Assembly (NCBI RefSeq): GCF_029542205.1
Contig: NZ_CP113783.1
Span: forward strand, 3,339,001-3,403,000
DNA: 64,000 nt
Source: Pseudoxanthomonas sp. SE1
GTDB lineage: Bacteria; Pseudomonadota; Gammaproteobacteria; Xanthomonadales; Xanthomonadaceae
Reading direction: 5' to 3'
The notes beneath the pieces are model-generated. The model was not told the DNA's origin. It searched no databases and saw nothing but the letters and a program-made list of their open reading frames with translations. Made by a program: the position numbers and the translations under genes. Below are positions 46,858 to 55,832 of the stretch, piece by piece. Each line of letters starts with the position of its first letter. The first letter of the stretch is position 1.

Positions 46858-48246
46858 ATGCACCTCGTTCCGTCGTTGCTGGCCCTCGCCCTTGCCATTC
46901 CCTCCGTTGCCTTCGCGCGCGAGACGCGCATTCCCGAGTCCTCGCTCGCCACCGCCGCATCGCTGCGCGAACAGGCATTGGCCGACGATACGGGCTGGAA
47001 GGTCGTCGAATCGCTGACCACCGAGATCGGCCCGCGCCTGGCCGGCAGCGACGCGGATGCGAAAGCGGTCGCATGGGCGGAGACGAAGTTCAAGGCATTG
47101 GGTTTCGACAAGGTGTGGCTCGAACCGGTGACGTTCCCGAAGTGGGTGCGCCGCAGCGAAAGCGCGGCGGTACTCGGGGCGCACGCACAGCCACTGACGA
47201 TCACCGCCCTGGGCGGAAGCCCGGCAGGCAAGGTGGAAGCGGAGATCGTCCGTTTCGCCGATCTCGCCGCGCTGGAGGCGGCGCCGGACGGTTCGCTGGC
47301 CGGCAAGATCGCCTTCGTCGATTATCCGATGAAGGCTGCGCGCGATGGCAGCGACTACCGCAACGGTGGCGCGATCCGTTCGAAGGGACCGTCGGCGGCG
47401 ATCCGCAAGGGCGCCATCGCCTTTCTGATGCGCTCAGCCGGCACCGATAACCACCGCGTCGCGCATACCGGGATCACGCGCTTCGACGAAGGACTGACGC
47501 CGGTTCCATCGGCGTCGTTGACCATTCCCGATGCCGACCAGCTGGCGCGCCTGCTGCAGCGCGGCCCGGTACGCGTGTCGCTCGCGCTGGATTGCGGCTG
47601 GGACGGCGAGTACACCTCGCACAATGTCATTGGGGAGATCACCGGGCGCAGCCTGCCGAAGGAAGTCGTGGTGATCGGCGGCCATCTGGATTCGTGGGAC
47701 CTGGGCACCGGCGCGATCGACGATGGCGCCGGCATCGGCATCACCATGGCCGCCGGCCATCTGATCGGCCAGCTGAAGCAGGCGCCGAAGCGCACCATCC
47801 GCGTGATCGCGTTCGCCAACGAGGAACAGGGTCTCTACGGTGGCAAGGCGTATGCGGAGAAGCACCTGGGCGACATCACGCGCCACCAGATCGCCGCCGA
47901 AAGCGACTTCGGCGCGGGCCGCATCTACGCCTTCAATACCGGCGCGCCGGAACACGCGCGCAAGGCCACCGAACAGATCGCACAGGCGCTGGCGCCGCTG
48001 GGCATCGAGTACGCGCCCGGCAAGGGCAGCGCGGGCCCGGACATCAGTCCATTCGCCGCGAAGGGCATGGCGTGGGCATGGCTGGCGCAGGATGGCAGCG
48101 ACTACTTCGACCTGCACCACAACGCCGACGACACACTGGACAAGATCGACCCGGCCGCGCTGGCGCAGAACGTGGCGGCGTACACGGTGTTCGCATACCT
48201 GGCGGCAGAAGCCGAGGGCGACTTCGGCAGCCGCCTGAAGGAATAG
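46858..48246 (+). CDS. Secreted M28 family metallopeptidase
   Basis: A 462-residue zinc aminopeptidase or carboxypeptidase of family M28 (glutamate carboxypeptidase/PGCP-like). The signal peptide MHLVPSLLALALAIPSVAFA is evident. A PA-like insert lies at about 120-230, and the catalytic domain has GGHLDSWDLGTGAIDDGAG (first zinc His and bridging Asp), then FANEEQGLYGGKAY (catalytic and metal Glu) and a late DLHHNADDTLD (zinc His). The exact substrate is unknown. A type B REP follows the stop by eight bases. Confidence 0.9.
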   Translation: MHLVPSLLALALAIPSVAFARETRIPESSLATAASLREQALADDTGWKVVESLTTEIGPRLAGSDADAKAVAWAETKFKALGFDKVWLEPVTFPKWVRRSESAAVLGAHAQPLTITALGGSPAGKVEAEIVRFADLAALEAAPDGSLAGKIAFVDYPMKAARDGSDYRNGGAIRSKGPSAAIRKGAIAFLMRSAGTDNHRVAHTGITRFDEGLTPVPSASLTIPDADQLARLLQRGPVRVSLALDCGWDGEYTSHNVIGEITGRSLPKEVVVIGGHLDSWDLGTGAIDDGAGIGITMAAGHLIGQLKQAPKRTIRVIAFANEEQGLYGGKAYAEKHLGDITRHQIAAESDFGAGRIYAFNTGAPEHARKATEQIAQALAPLGIEYAPGKGSAGPDISPFAAKGMAWAWLAQDGSDYFDLHHNADDTLDKIDPAALAQNVAAYTVFAYLAAEAEGDFGSRLKE

Positions 48247-48253
48247 AGTCAGT

Positions 48254-48375
48254 TGTGGGAGCGACGTGAGTCGCGACGGGTCATCGGTGCCGCCACATGG
48301 CTCAGCCGCTTCTATCGCCCATCATCGGCCGGCACAGATGCCGGCGCCGATCTTCGCGACTCACGTCGCTCCCAC
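48254..48375. repeat. REP pair, type B (GTGG head variant)
   Basis: Arms TGTGGGAGCGACGTGAGTCG and TCGCGACTCACGTCGCTCCC enclose about 75 bases. Here the head is GTGG instead of GTAG in both arms. Inside is a small CCGGCA-CAGA-TGCCGG hairpin. The element separates the convergent M28 and methyltransferase genes. Confidence 0.8.
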
Positions 48376-48404
48376 ACCTGATTGCGGCGCCTCGCTCCAC
48401 CATT

Positions 48405-49277
48405 TCAGCCGTTGCGCTGCTTCCACTGCGCCAGGAACACCGCGGTCGCGGCAGCGACGTTGAGGCTTTCGACAGCACCCGTGCCGGGAATCGACAGGCG
48501 CATATCGCAGGCATCGGCCAGGCGTGCATCCATGCCCTCGCCCTCCGCCCCCATCACGTACACCAGTCGCGGCGGCAGCTTCGCCGCGAACAGGTCATCG
48601 CCGCCGCGCACGACCGTGGCGGCCAGCGAAAAGCCCGCGTTGCGCAGCTGGGCGGCCGCATTGTCAGCCTGCCCCATGCGCACCAGCGGCACCCGTTCGG
48701 CACCGCCTTCGGCCACGCGCGCCGCCGCGCCGGACAACGCCAGCGTGGACTCGCGAGGTAGCAGGATGCCCGCCACGCCGAAATGCGCGGCCGAGCGCAG
48801 GATCGCACCGAAGTTGTGCGGATTGCCCACGCCGTCCAGCCATAGCGCCGCGACGGGCCTGCCGTCCGGCAGCGCGCGCAGCCAGTCGGACATCGGCACC
48901 GGCTCGACCTTCAACACGTCGGCCACCACGCCCTCGTGGTGCGTGCTGGCGGCCAGGCGGTCCAGGTCGCCCTCTTCCACCACCCGATAGCCGACGCGCT
49001 GCTTGACGCACCACGCCAGCAACGGCTTCAACGCCGGGATGCGCGACTCGGTCAGGTAGACCTTGCGGATGGCCTCGGGACGGCGTGCGAACACCGCGTG
49101 CACGGCGTTGAGGCCATACAGTCGCAACTCACTGCGGGCCGCGCCCGTGACGCGCTCGTCCCGCGACGCCTGCTCGCGCACGGGACGCTCGTCCTGCGTG
49201 CGCTGCGGTCGCCGCCGATCCGGTGCACCGGGCGGACGCGGCGGACGCGGCGGACGGTTGTTCCAGGGATTGCTCAC
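48405..49277 (-). CDS. TrmH/SpoU family RNA 2'-O-methyltransferase (YfiF-like)
   Basis: A 290-residue SPOUT enzyme. The N-terminal 45 residues are Pro/Arg-rich and disordered (RPPRPPRPPGAPDRRR). The substrate-binding domain (LYGLNAVHAVFARRPEAIRK) follows. The knotted SAM domain has NPHNFGAILRSAAHFG, VMGAEGEGMD and IPGTGAVESLNVAAATAV, carrying the catalytic Arg and Ser/Asn. Domain layout is closest to E. coli YfiF (TrmG-like) rather than classical RlmB; the target nucleotide is unknown. The start is GTG at 49277, one base after the symporter stop. Confidence 0.88.
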   Translation of the reverse strand: MSNPWNNRPPRPPRPPGAPDRRRPQRTQDERPVREQASRDERVTGAARSELRLYGLNAVHAVFARRPEAIRKVYLTESRIPALKPLLAWCVKQRVGYRVVEEGDLDRLAASTHHEGVVADVLKVEPVPMSDWLRALPDGRPVAALWLDGVGNPHNFGAILRSAAHFGVAGILLPRESTLALSGAAARVAEGGAERVPLVRMGQADNAAAQLRNAGFSLAATVVRGGDDLFAAKLPPRLVYVMGAEGEGMDARLADACDMRLSIPGTGAVESLNVAAATAVFLAQWKQRNG

Positions 49278-49278
49278 G

Positions 49279-50778
49279 TCAGGCCTGCTTCTTCCAGAAG
49301 TGCGCGTTGCGGATGCCCAGCGCGTCCGGATCGAAGGTCGGGTCCAGCCCCAGCTTTTTCTGCCGCTCGTAGTCGCGCAACGCGATCAGCGCCGGCTTCT
49401 GCAGGATCAGGATGGCGATGACGTTCAGCCACGCCATCAGGCCCACGCCGATGTCGCCCAGCGTCCACGCCATCGCGGCATTGTGGTACGCGCCGAACAC
49501 CACCATGCCCACGATGCCCAGGCGCAGCAGCAGTGTCGCCAGCGGATGCGTTTTCTTCACGCCGGCCAGGTAGGTCAGGTTGGTTTCGGCCATGTAGTAG
49601 TAGGCCATGATGGTGGTGAAGGCGAAGAAGAACAGCGCCAGCGCCACGAAGCCCGCACCCCAGCCCGGCAGCACCGATTCCACCGCCGCCTGGGTGAACT
49701 GCGCGCCCTCGGAGGGCTGGAGGCCGGGAACGCCGGACACGATGGCGACTAGCGTGTCCTTTCCGTTCTCGGTGACCGTCCTGAAGGTGTTGTACATGCC
49801 CGTGGACAGCAGCAGGAACGCCGTCGACGTGCACACCAGCATGGTGTCGAAGTAGATCGCGAATGCCTGCACGTAGCCCTGCTTGGCCGGATGCGAGACC
49901 TCGGCGGCGGCGGCGGCGTGCGGGCCGGTGCCCTGGCCGGCCTCGTTGGCGTAGATGCCACGCTTCACACCCCAGGCGATGGCCTGGCCGATGATCGCGC
50001 CGAACGCGGCGTGCGCGCCGAACGCGCTGGAGAAGATGTCGGCGAACATCGCCGGCACCTTGCCGGCATTGACGATCATGACCGTCACCGCCATCAGGAT
50101 GAACGCCAGCGCCATGAACGGCACCACGATCTCGGCGAACGTGGCGATGCGCTTGATGCCGCCGAAAATGATAAGCGCCAGCACCGCCGCCACGCCCAGG
50201 CCGATCCACAGCTTCAGGGCACCGACGCCGCCTACCGCTTCACAACCGGCGGCGCCGCACAGCACGTTGCTGGCGCTGTCGGCGATGGCGTTCGCCTGTA
50301 CACCGGGCAGCAGCAGGCCGGTGGCGATGACCGTGGCCACGGCGAAGGTCACTGCGTACCACTTCAGGCCCATCGCCTTCTCGATGTAGTAGGCGGGACC
50401 GCCGCGGTAACGGCCCTCGGCGTCCTTTTCCTTGTAGATCTGGGCCAGCGTGCACTCGATGTACGAGGTCGACGCACCCAGAAAGCCCATCACCCACATC
50501 CAGAACACCGCACCCGGTCCACCATAGGCGATCGCGGTGGCGACGCCGGCGATGTTGCCGATGCCCATGCGGCCGGCCATCGAGATGGCCAGGGCCTGGA
50601 ACGAGGACACGCCGGCATCCGACTTCTGCCCGGTGACGGTCAGCCGGCACATCTCGGCAAAACCGCGCACCTGCATGACGCGGGTGCGGACGGTGAACCA
50701 CAGGCCGGCACCCAGGCACAGCGCGATCAGCGCGTTGCTCCAGATGATGCCGTTCAACCAGGCAAAAAAGGCTTCCAC
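49279..50778 (-). CDS. Alanine/glycine:cation symporter (AGCS family)
   Basis: A 499-residue inner-membrane sodium- or proton-coupled symporter for alanine or glycine. About eleven hydrophobic segments are seen. Family motifs include SSFQALAISMAGRMGIGNIA near the N-terminus (substrate and cation site), EVSHPAKQGYVQAF and NEAGQGTGPHAAAAAE. The start is GTG at 50778 (MEAFFAWLNGIIW). It is likely in one transcript with the downstream SpoU gene. Confidence 0.94.
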   Translation of the reverse strand: MEAFFAWLNGIIWSNALIALCLGAGLWFTVRTRVMQVRGFAEMCRLTVTGQKSDAGVSSFQALAISMAGRMGIGNIAGVATAIAYGGPGAVFWMWVMGFLGASTSYIECTLAQIYKEKDAEGRYRGGPAYYIEKAMGLKWYAVTFAVATVIATGLLLPGVQANAIADSASNVLCGAAGCEAVGGVGALKLWIGLGVAAVLALIIFGGIKRIATFAEIVVPFMALAFILMAVTVMIVNAGKVPAMFADIFSSAFGAHAAFGAIIGQAIAWGVKRGIYANEAGQGTGPHAAAAAEVSHPAKQGYVQAFAIYFDTMLVCTSTAFLLLSTGMYNTFRTVTENGKDTLVAIVSGVPGLQPSEGAQFTQAAVESVLPGWGAGFVALALFFFAFTTIMAYYYMAETNLTYLAGVKKTHPLATLLLRLGIVGMVVFGAYHNAAMAWTLGDIGVGLMAWLNVIAILILQKPALIALRDYERQKKLGLDPTFDPDALGIRNAHFWKKQA

Positions 50779-50889
50779 GGGGATGAGTCTCCGGTCGTTG
50801 GTGCGGGGTACGGGAAAGCGGCGGCCGAACGCTGCCAGGTCCCTGAAAGATACCCGTAACCTGCGCCGCTGCGCAGTCCCGGTGTGGAT

Positions 50890-51438
50890 TCAGGGCCAGA
50901 TGCGGCCAAAAAGCCGGAGGTCGTGCAGGCCGTCGGGCTTGCGCACGGCTGCCCGGCGCACGCCTTCCTGCTGGAACCCGTTCTTCTCCAGCACGCGTGC
51001 CGAGGCGGGATTGACGTCCAGTACGTTGGCCTCGACCCGGCGCAGTTCCAGCGCTGGCACCACCCAGTCCAGGTAGACCGCGACCACGTGGGTCATGTAT
51101 CCCTGCCCCCAATGGCGGCGCCCCAGCCAGTAGCCCAGTTCGGCGCCGTGCGCCTTCTCGCCCAGCCGCGGACGCACCGCAATGCCGCCGCAGGCCTCGC
51201 CGCCGATCTCGATGGCGAGCACGGGATGGTCGAGATCGACCACGCGGCCGGCAAGGAAGGCTTCGCCATCCGCGCGTGTATAAGGATGCGGGAAGCGGTC
51301 GCTCAACCCGCGCGGCACCAGCGGGTCATCCGCATGAAGCACCAGCGCGTCCAGGTCATCGTGCCGCCATGCCCGCAGCGCGAATCCCCCGCCCTCCAGA
51401 CAGACGCCGGCGAACGGACGTCCGCCGGACTCAGCCAT
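50890..51438 (-). CDS. GNAT acetyltransferase, RimJ/RimL type
   Basis: A 182-residue protein. The acetyl-CoA loop is YWLGRRHWGQGYMTHVVAVY, and the C-terminal RVEANVLDVNPASARVLEKN then GFQQEGVRR is typical of RimJ/RimL-like acetyltransferases. The acceptor is unknown. Its ATG overlaps the end of the RND permease gene by eight bases (ATGGCTGA), so it is translationally coupled to the efflux pump, though a functional link is not established. Confidence 0.87.
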   Translation of the reverse strand: MAESGGRPFAGVCLEGGGFALRAWRHDDLDALVLHADDPLVPRGLSDRFPHPYTRADGEAFLAGRVVDLDHPVLAIEIGGEACGGIAVRPRLGEKAHGAELGYWLGRRHWGQGYMTHVVAVYLDWVVPALELRRVEANVLDVNPASARVLEKNGFQQEGVRRAAVRKPDGLHDLRLFGRIWP

Positions 51439-54400
51439 GGCCGCCCACGGAGGGGGTTTCCGCTTCCAGCTTGCTGAGCTCGTGCGCGACGGCTTCGGGC
51501 GAGCGCGTGTAGGGCGCCAGCAGTGCGTAGAACGCGGGAACCACGTACAGCGACAGCAGCGTGGAGAAGGTCACGCCGAAGATCACCACGATGCCGATGG
51601 TCGCCCGGCTGGCCGAACCCGGGCCACCGGAGAGCACCAGCGGCACCGCGCCCATCACCGTGGCCACCGACGTCATCAGGATGGGGCGCAGGCGCACGCG
51701 CGCCGATTCGGCGATGGCGCGTGCCACGTTCGCACCGTCGTCGCGCAGCTGGTTGGCGAATTCGACGATCAGGATGCCGTTCTTCGCCGCCAGGCCGATC
51801 AGCATCACGATGCCGATCTGGCTGAAGAGGTTCAGCGTGCCGCCGGTGACCCAGAGACCGATCAGCGCGCCGAGCACCGCCAGCGGCACGGTCAGCATGA
51901 TGACCAGCGGATGGATGAAGCTCTCGAACTGCGCCGCCAGCACCAGATACACGATCAGCAGCGCCAGGGTGAAAGTCAGCAGGATGGCGCCACCGGCTTC
52001 CTGGTACTCGCGCGACTCGCCCTTCCAGTCGATCTGCGCGTAATCCGGCAGTTCCTCCTCCACGACCTGGCGCGTCCATTCGAGCGCCTCGCCCATGCTG
52101 TACCCGGGCGCCAGACCGGCGCTGATGGTGATCGCGCGCAGGCGGTTGAACCGGTTGAGGCTGCCAGGTTCGGCGATCTCGCTCAGCGTCACCAGGTTGG
52201 ACAGCGGGATCAGCGCGCCATTGCCGCCGCGCACGTAGGTGTTCGCCAGGTCCTCGGGATTGGCGCGACGCTCGCGGCCGGCCTGCAGCATGACGTCGTA
52301 TTCCTCGCCACTGTCCACGTAGGTGGTCACCTGGCGCGACCCCATCATCGTTTCCAGTGTGCGGCCGATCTCCTGCACCGACACGCCGAGGTCGGCGGCG
52401 CGGTCGCGGTCGATGTTCACGCGCATCTGCGGGCGCGTTTCCTTGTAGTCCGAATCCGGATCCTGGATGCCCGGGTTGGATTCCAGCCGCTGCAGGATGC
52501 GGTCGCGCCATTGCGCCAGCTCGGCGTAGTCCGGGCCACCCAGCACCAGTTGGTAGCGCTGGCCGCGACTGCCGACCAGGCCGCCGGGCACGTTGGCGCG
52601 CGCCTGTACGCCGGGCAGCTTGGACAACTCGCCGCGCAGCTGCGCCACCACGTCGTCCGTGGCCACATCGCGCTCGTGCCAGTCGTGCAGGAACACGATC
52701 ACCTGGCCGGTGTGCATTTCCTCGCTGCCGCCAAAACCGCGCGGCGTGCGCGAGTTGGCGCGGTCGACGGGCTTGTCCCCGCCCACCTGCGCCATGACGA
52801 TCTTCTCGACCTGCTGCATTTGGCCGACCATGTAGTCGAAGCCGGCACCCTCCGGGCCATCGACCATCACGAAGAAGCGCCCGCGGTCCTCGGCCGGCGC
52901 CAGTTCGCTGGGAACGCGCAGGCCAAGCGCGACGATGGCGATGCCGCAGACCGCCATCGCCACGAGCACCATGGCGAGGATGCGTTTGCCCGGCAGGGCG
53001 ACAAGCCGTTCGACGTGCCGCGCGTAACCGTCGCTGACACGGGTGAGCGTGCGGTTGGTCCACGCATTGAGCCCACGCGGCTCGGTATGTGGCCGCACCA
53101 GCTTGGACGACATCATCGGCGTGAGCGTCAGCGCGACGAAGGCCGAGATGGCGACCGCCGCCGCGAGGGCGACGGAAAGCTCGCGGAACAGGCGCCCGGT
53201 GTTGCCCTCCATGAAGCCCACGGGCAGGAACACCGCCACCAGCACCGCCGTGGTGGCCATCACCGCGAATGCCACCTGCGAGGTGCCGCGCCGTGCCGCC
53301 ACCAGCGGCGGCTCGCCCAGGTCCGCGCGGCGCTGCACGTTCTCCAGCACCACGATGGCATCGTCCACCACCAGGCCGATGCAGAGCACCAGCGCCAGCA
53401 GCGTGAGCAGGTTGATCGAAAAGCCGAAGGCGTACAGCGCGATGAAGGCGGCGATCAGGCACACCGGCACCGTCACGGCCGGGATCAGCGCCGCGCGCAG
53501 GCTGCCCAGGAACAGCCAGATGACCAGGAACACCAGCACCATCGCCTCACCCAGCGTCCAGTACACGCGCTCGATGGAGGCTTCGATGAAGGTGGTGCTG
53601 TCGTAGGCGATGAAGATCTCGGTGCCTTCGGGCAGGGTCTGCTGGATGACCTCCGCTTCGGCGCGCGCCGCGCGGGCCACGTCCAGCGCGTTCGCGGTGG
53701 AGGTGCGCACGATGCCCAGGCCGACGTTCGGCACGGCATTGCTGCGCAGGTAGGAACGGCGCTCCTCGGCGCCCAGTTCCACTTGCGCCACGTCGCCCAG
53801 CCGCACCACGTAACCGTCTTCGCCCTTGCGCAACGGCAACTGCGAGAACTGTTCCGGCCGCTGGTAGCCGCGCTCCACGCGCAGGGTGAAGTCGCGGGTG
53901 GCGGATTCGATGCGACCCGCCGGCAGTTCGACGTTCTGCGCCCGCAGTGCGGCCTCGACATCGCTGGTGGTCACGCCACGCGCGGCCATCGCCTCGCGGT
54001 CCAGCCAGATGCGCATGGCGTAGCGCTGGCCGCCACCCAGTTGCACGCGCGCCACGCCGTCCAGCGAGGACAGCCGGTCCAGCACGTAGCGATCGGCGTA
54101 GTCGGTCAGCTCCATCGTGTCCATCACGGTGGAGCGCATGTTCAACCAGATGATGACGTCGGCGTCGGCCTCGACCTTGGAGATCTCCGGCGGATCGGCC
54201 TCGTCGGGCATGCGGTCCATCACCCGGCTGACGCGGTCGCGCACGTCGTTGGCGGCGGCCTCAATGTCGCGGCTGAGGTTGAATTCGATGGTCACGTCGG
54301 AGCGGCCGTTGCGGCTGCTGGACTGGATGGTCTTGATGCCCTCGATGCCCGACAGGCCGTCCTCGAGAATCTGGGTGACGCGCGTCTCCACGACGGCAGC

Positions 54401-54565
54401 CGATGCGCCCGGATAGTTCACTTCCACCGACACGATGGGCGGGTCGATGTTGGGCAGTTCGCGCAGGGTCAGGCGCAGGAACGACATCACGCCCAGCACC
54501 ACCAGCAGCAGGCTGACCACCACCGCGAAGACGGGGCGCTTGATCGACAGGTCGGAAAGTTTCAT
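51431..54565 (-). CDS. RND efflux permease, HAE1 family
   Basis: Proton-driven trimeric inner-membrane pump of the AcrB/MexB superfamily. It has 1044 residues. The start MKLSDLSIKRPVFAVVVSLL and twelve predicted transmembrane segments are normal, and the proton-relay aspartates are present in GLVVDDAIVVLENV (TM4). Two large periplasmic loops follow TM1 and TM7. Substrate is not predictable. The lipoprotein adaptor lies five bases upstream; no outer-membrane TolC-type gene is adjacent, so it probably uses one encoded elsewhere. Confidence 0.96.
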   Translation of the reverse strand: MKLSDLSIKRPVFAVVVSLLLVVLGVMSFLRLTLRELPNIDPPIVSVEVNYPGASAAVVETRVTQILEDGLSGIEGIKTIQSSSRNGRSDVTIEFNLSRDIEAAANDVRDRVSRVMDRMPDEADPPEISKVEADADVIIWLNMRSTVMDTMELTDYADRYVLDRLSSLDGVARVQLGGGQRYAMRIWLDREAMAARGVTTSDVEAALRAQNVELPAGRIESATRDFTLRVERGYQRPEQFSQLPLRKGEDGYVVRLGDVAQVELGAEERRSYLRSNAVPNVGLGIVRTSTANALDVARAARAEAEVIQQTLPEGTEIFIAYDSTTFIEASIERVYWTLGEAMVLVFLVIWLFLGSLRAALIPAVTVPVCLIAAFIALYAFGFSINLLTLLALVLCIGLVVDDAIVVLENVQRRADLGEPPLVAARRGTSQVAFAVMATTAVLVAVFLPVGFMEGNTGRLFRELSVALAAAVAISAFVALTLTPMMSSKLVRPHTEPRGLNAWTNRTLTRVSDGYARHVERLVALPGKRILAMVLVAMAVCGIAIVALGLRVPSELAPAEDRGRFFVMVDGPEGAGFDYMVGQMQQVEKIVMAQVGGDKPVDRANSRTPRGFGGSEEMHTGQVIVFLHDWHERDVATDDVVAQLRGELSKLPGVQARANVPGGLVGSRGQRYQLVLGGPDYAELAQWRDRILQRLESNPGIQDPDSDYKETRPQMRVNIDRDRAADLGVSVQEIGRTLETMMGSRQVTTYVDSGEEYDVMLQAGRERRANPEDLANTYVRGGNGALIPLSNLVTLSEIAEPGSLNRFNRLRAITISAGLAPGYSMGEALEWTRQVVEEELPDYAQIDWKGESREYQEAGGAILLTFTLALLIVYLVLAAQFESFIHPLVIMLTVPLAVLGALIGLWVTGGTLNLFSQIGIVMLIGLAAKNGILIVEFANQLRDDGANVARAIAESARVRLRPILMTSVATVMGAVPLVLSGGPGSASRATIGIVVIFGVTFSTLLSLYVVPAFYALLAPYTRSPEAVAHELSKLEAETPSVGGHG

Positions 54566-54570
54566 GGCGC

Positions 54571-55668
54571 TCAGCCCTTGCCGTCGGCGGCGGGCACGTC
54601 CTGCTTCGCGGGGGTCCGCGCGGTGTCGGCCACCTTCACGCCGGGGCGCAGCTTGCCGGTGCCATCGATGACGATGCGGTCGCCGGCGGCGACACCCTTC
54701 ACGATCTCGACCTGGCCGTCGCGGCGCACGCCGGCGGTCACCGGCGCCTGCTCGACGCTGCCATCCGGCTTGACGCGGTAGACGAACGAATCACGGCCCA
54801 CCTGCACCACGGCGATCTCGGGGATCACCAGTGCCTGCCGCTCGGGGCGGAACAGGCGCACGTCCAGCAGCATGCCGGGGCGCAACTTGCGCCCGGCATT
54901 CGGGAACACCGCGCGTACGGTCACGGCGCGCGTGGTCGCGTCGATGCGCGCATCGATCGTTTCCACCCGCCCTTCGAACGTCTCGCCCGGATACGCCGCG
55001 GCCGTGGCCGTCACCGTATTGCCCACGCCGACCGTCGCCAACGCCACCTCGGGCATCTGGAAATCCACGTACATGCGCGAGATGTCGTCGAGTGTGGCGA
55101 TGGCGCTGTTGGCGGTGATCAGCGAACCGGGGCTGACCTGGCGGATGCCCAGCACGCCCGCGAACGGTGCACGGATGCTGCGGTCGCCGATGTCGGCCTT
55201 CGCCTGGCGCACGCGGGCCGCGGCCACATTGCGCAACGCCAGCTGCGTATCCAGTCCGGAGCGGGCGATCAACTGCTGGTCGGCGAGTTCCTTCTGCCGG
55301 CGGTAAAGACGCTCGGCCTCCGCGTAGGTCGCCTCGGCCTGCACCAGTGCGGCCTGCGCGGCGTCGCCTTTCAACGTGATCAGCTTCTGCCCGGCGGCGA
55401 CATCCTGGCCGCTTTCGAAGTGCACGTCCTGCACGATCTCGCTGACCTTCGCGGTCAGGGTGACCGATTCACGCGCCTTCGCCGTACCCAGCGCCTGCAG
55501 GGTGTCGTTCCACGCGCCCGGCTGGACGACCTGGGTGGTGACCGGGATGGGGCGCTCGCCCGCATTGCCATTGCCCTTCGCCTGCGCGCCCTTGTCGCCG
55601 CCACAGGCGGCGAGCAGCAGGAAGGGCAGCGCGACCAACAGGACGCGGGGGGCGAATCGGTTGAGCAT
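54571..55668 (-). CDS. RND efflux periplasmic adaptor lipoprotein
   Basis: Membrane fusion protein bridging the RND permease and an outer-membrane channel. It has 365 residues. A lipobox LLAAC follows the signal peptide MLNRFAPRVLLVALPFLL. A split biotinyl-lipoyl domain (VSEIVQDVHFESGQDVAAGQ and RAPFAGVLGIRQVSPGSLI) brackets an alpha-helical hairpin, then the beta-barrel domain (VDFQMPEVALATVGVGNTV). The ATG at 55668 is preferred over 55689 because it places the hydrophobic core correctly. Confidence 0.94.
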   Translation of the reverse strand: MLNRFAPRVLLVALPFLLLAACGGDKGAQAKGNGNAGERPIPVTTQVVQPGAWNDTLQALGTAKARESVTLTAKVSEIVQDVHFESGQDVAAGQKLITLKGDAAQAALVQAEATYAEAERLYRRQKELADQQLIARSGLDTQLALRNVAAARVRQAKADIGDRSIRAPFAGVLGIRQVSPGSLITANSAIATLDDISRMYVDFQMPEVALATVGVGNTVTATAAAYPGETFEGRVETIDARIDATTRAVTVRAVFPNAGRKLRPGMLLDVRLFRPERQALVIPEIAVVQVGRDSFVYRVKPDGSVEQAPVTAGVRRDGQVEIVKGVAAGDRIVIDGTGKLRPGVKVADTARTPAKQDVPAADGKG

Positions 55669-55832
55669 GGACCATCCCGTAATTTTCATTATTCACGCAG
55701 TCTACCGGCCGTACGTGAAACACGCTGCCGCGGATGCGGCAGTTCGTGCGGGAAACGCGCCAAAGGGCATGCGGTGCACACACCCGACCATGACCTATGA
55801 CCCTTGCCGCCGCAGCGGGACCGGTCCCGGCG

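Noticed and set aside
51437..54781. 1114-codon plus-strand open frame opposite the RND permease
   Set aside because: Antisense shadow of the permease gene, with the same His/Arg/Gln-rich composition artefact and no recognisable motifs.
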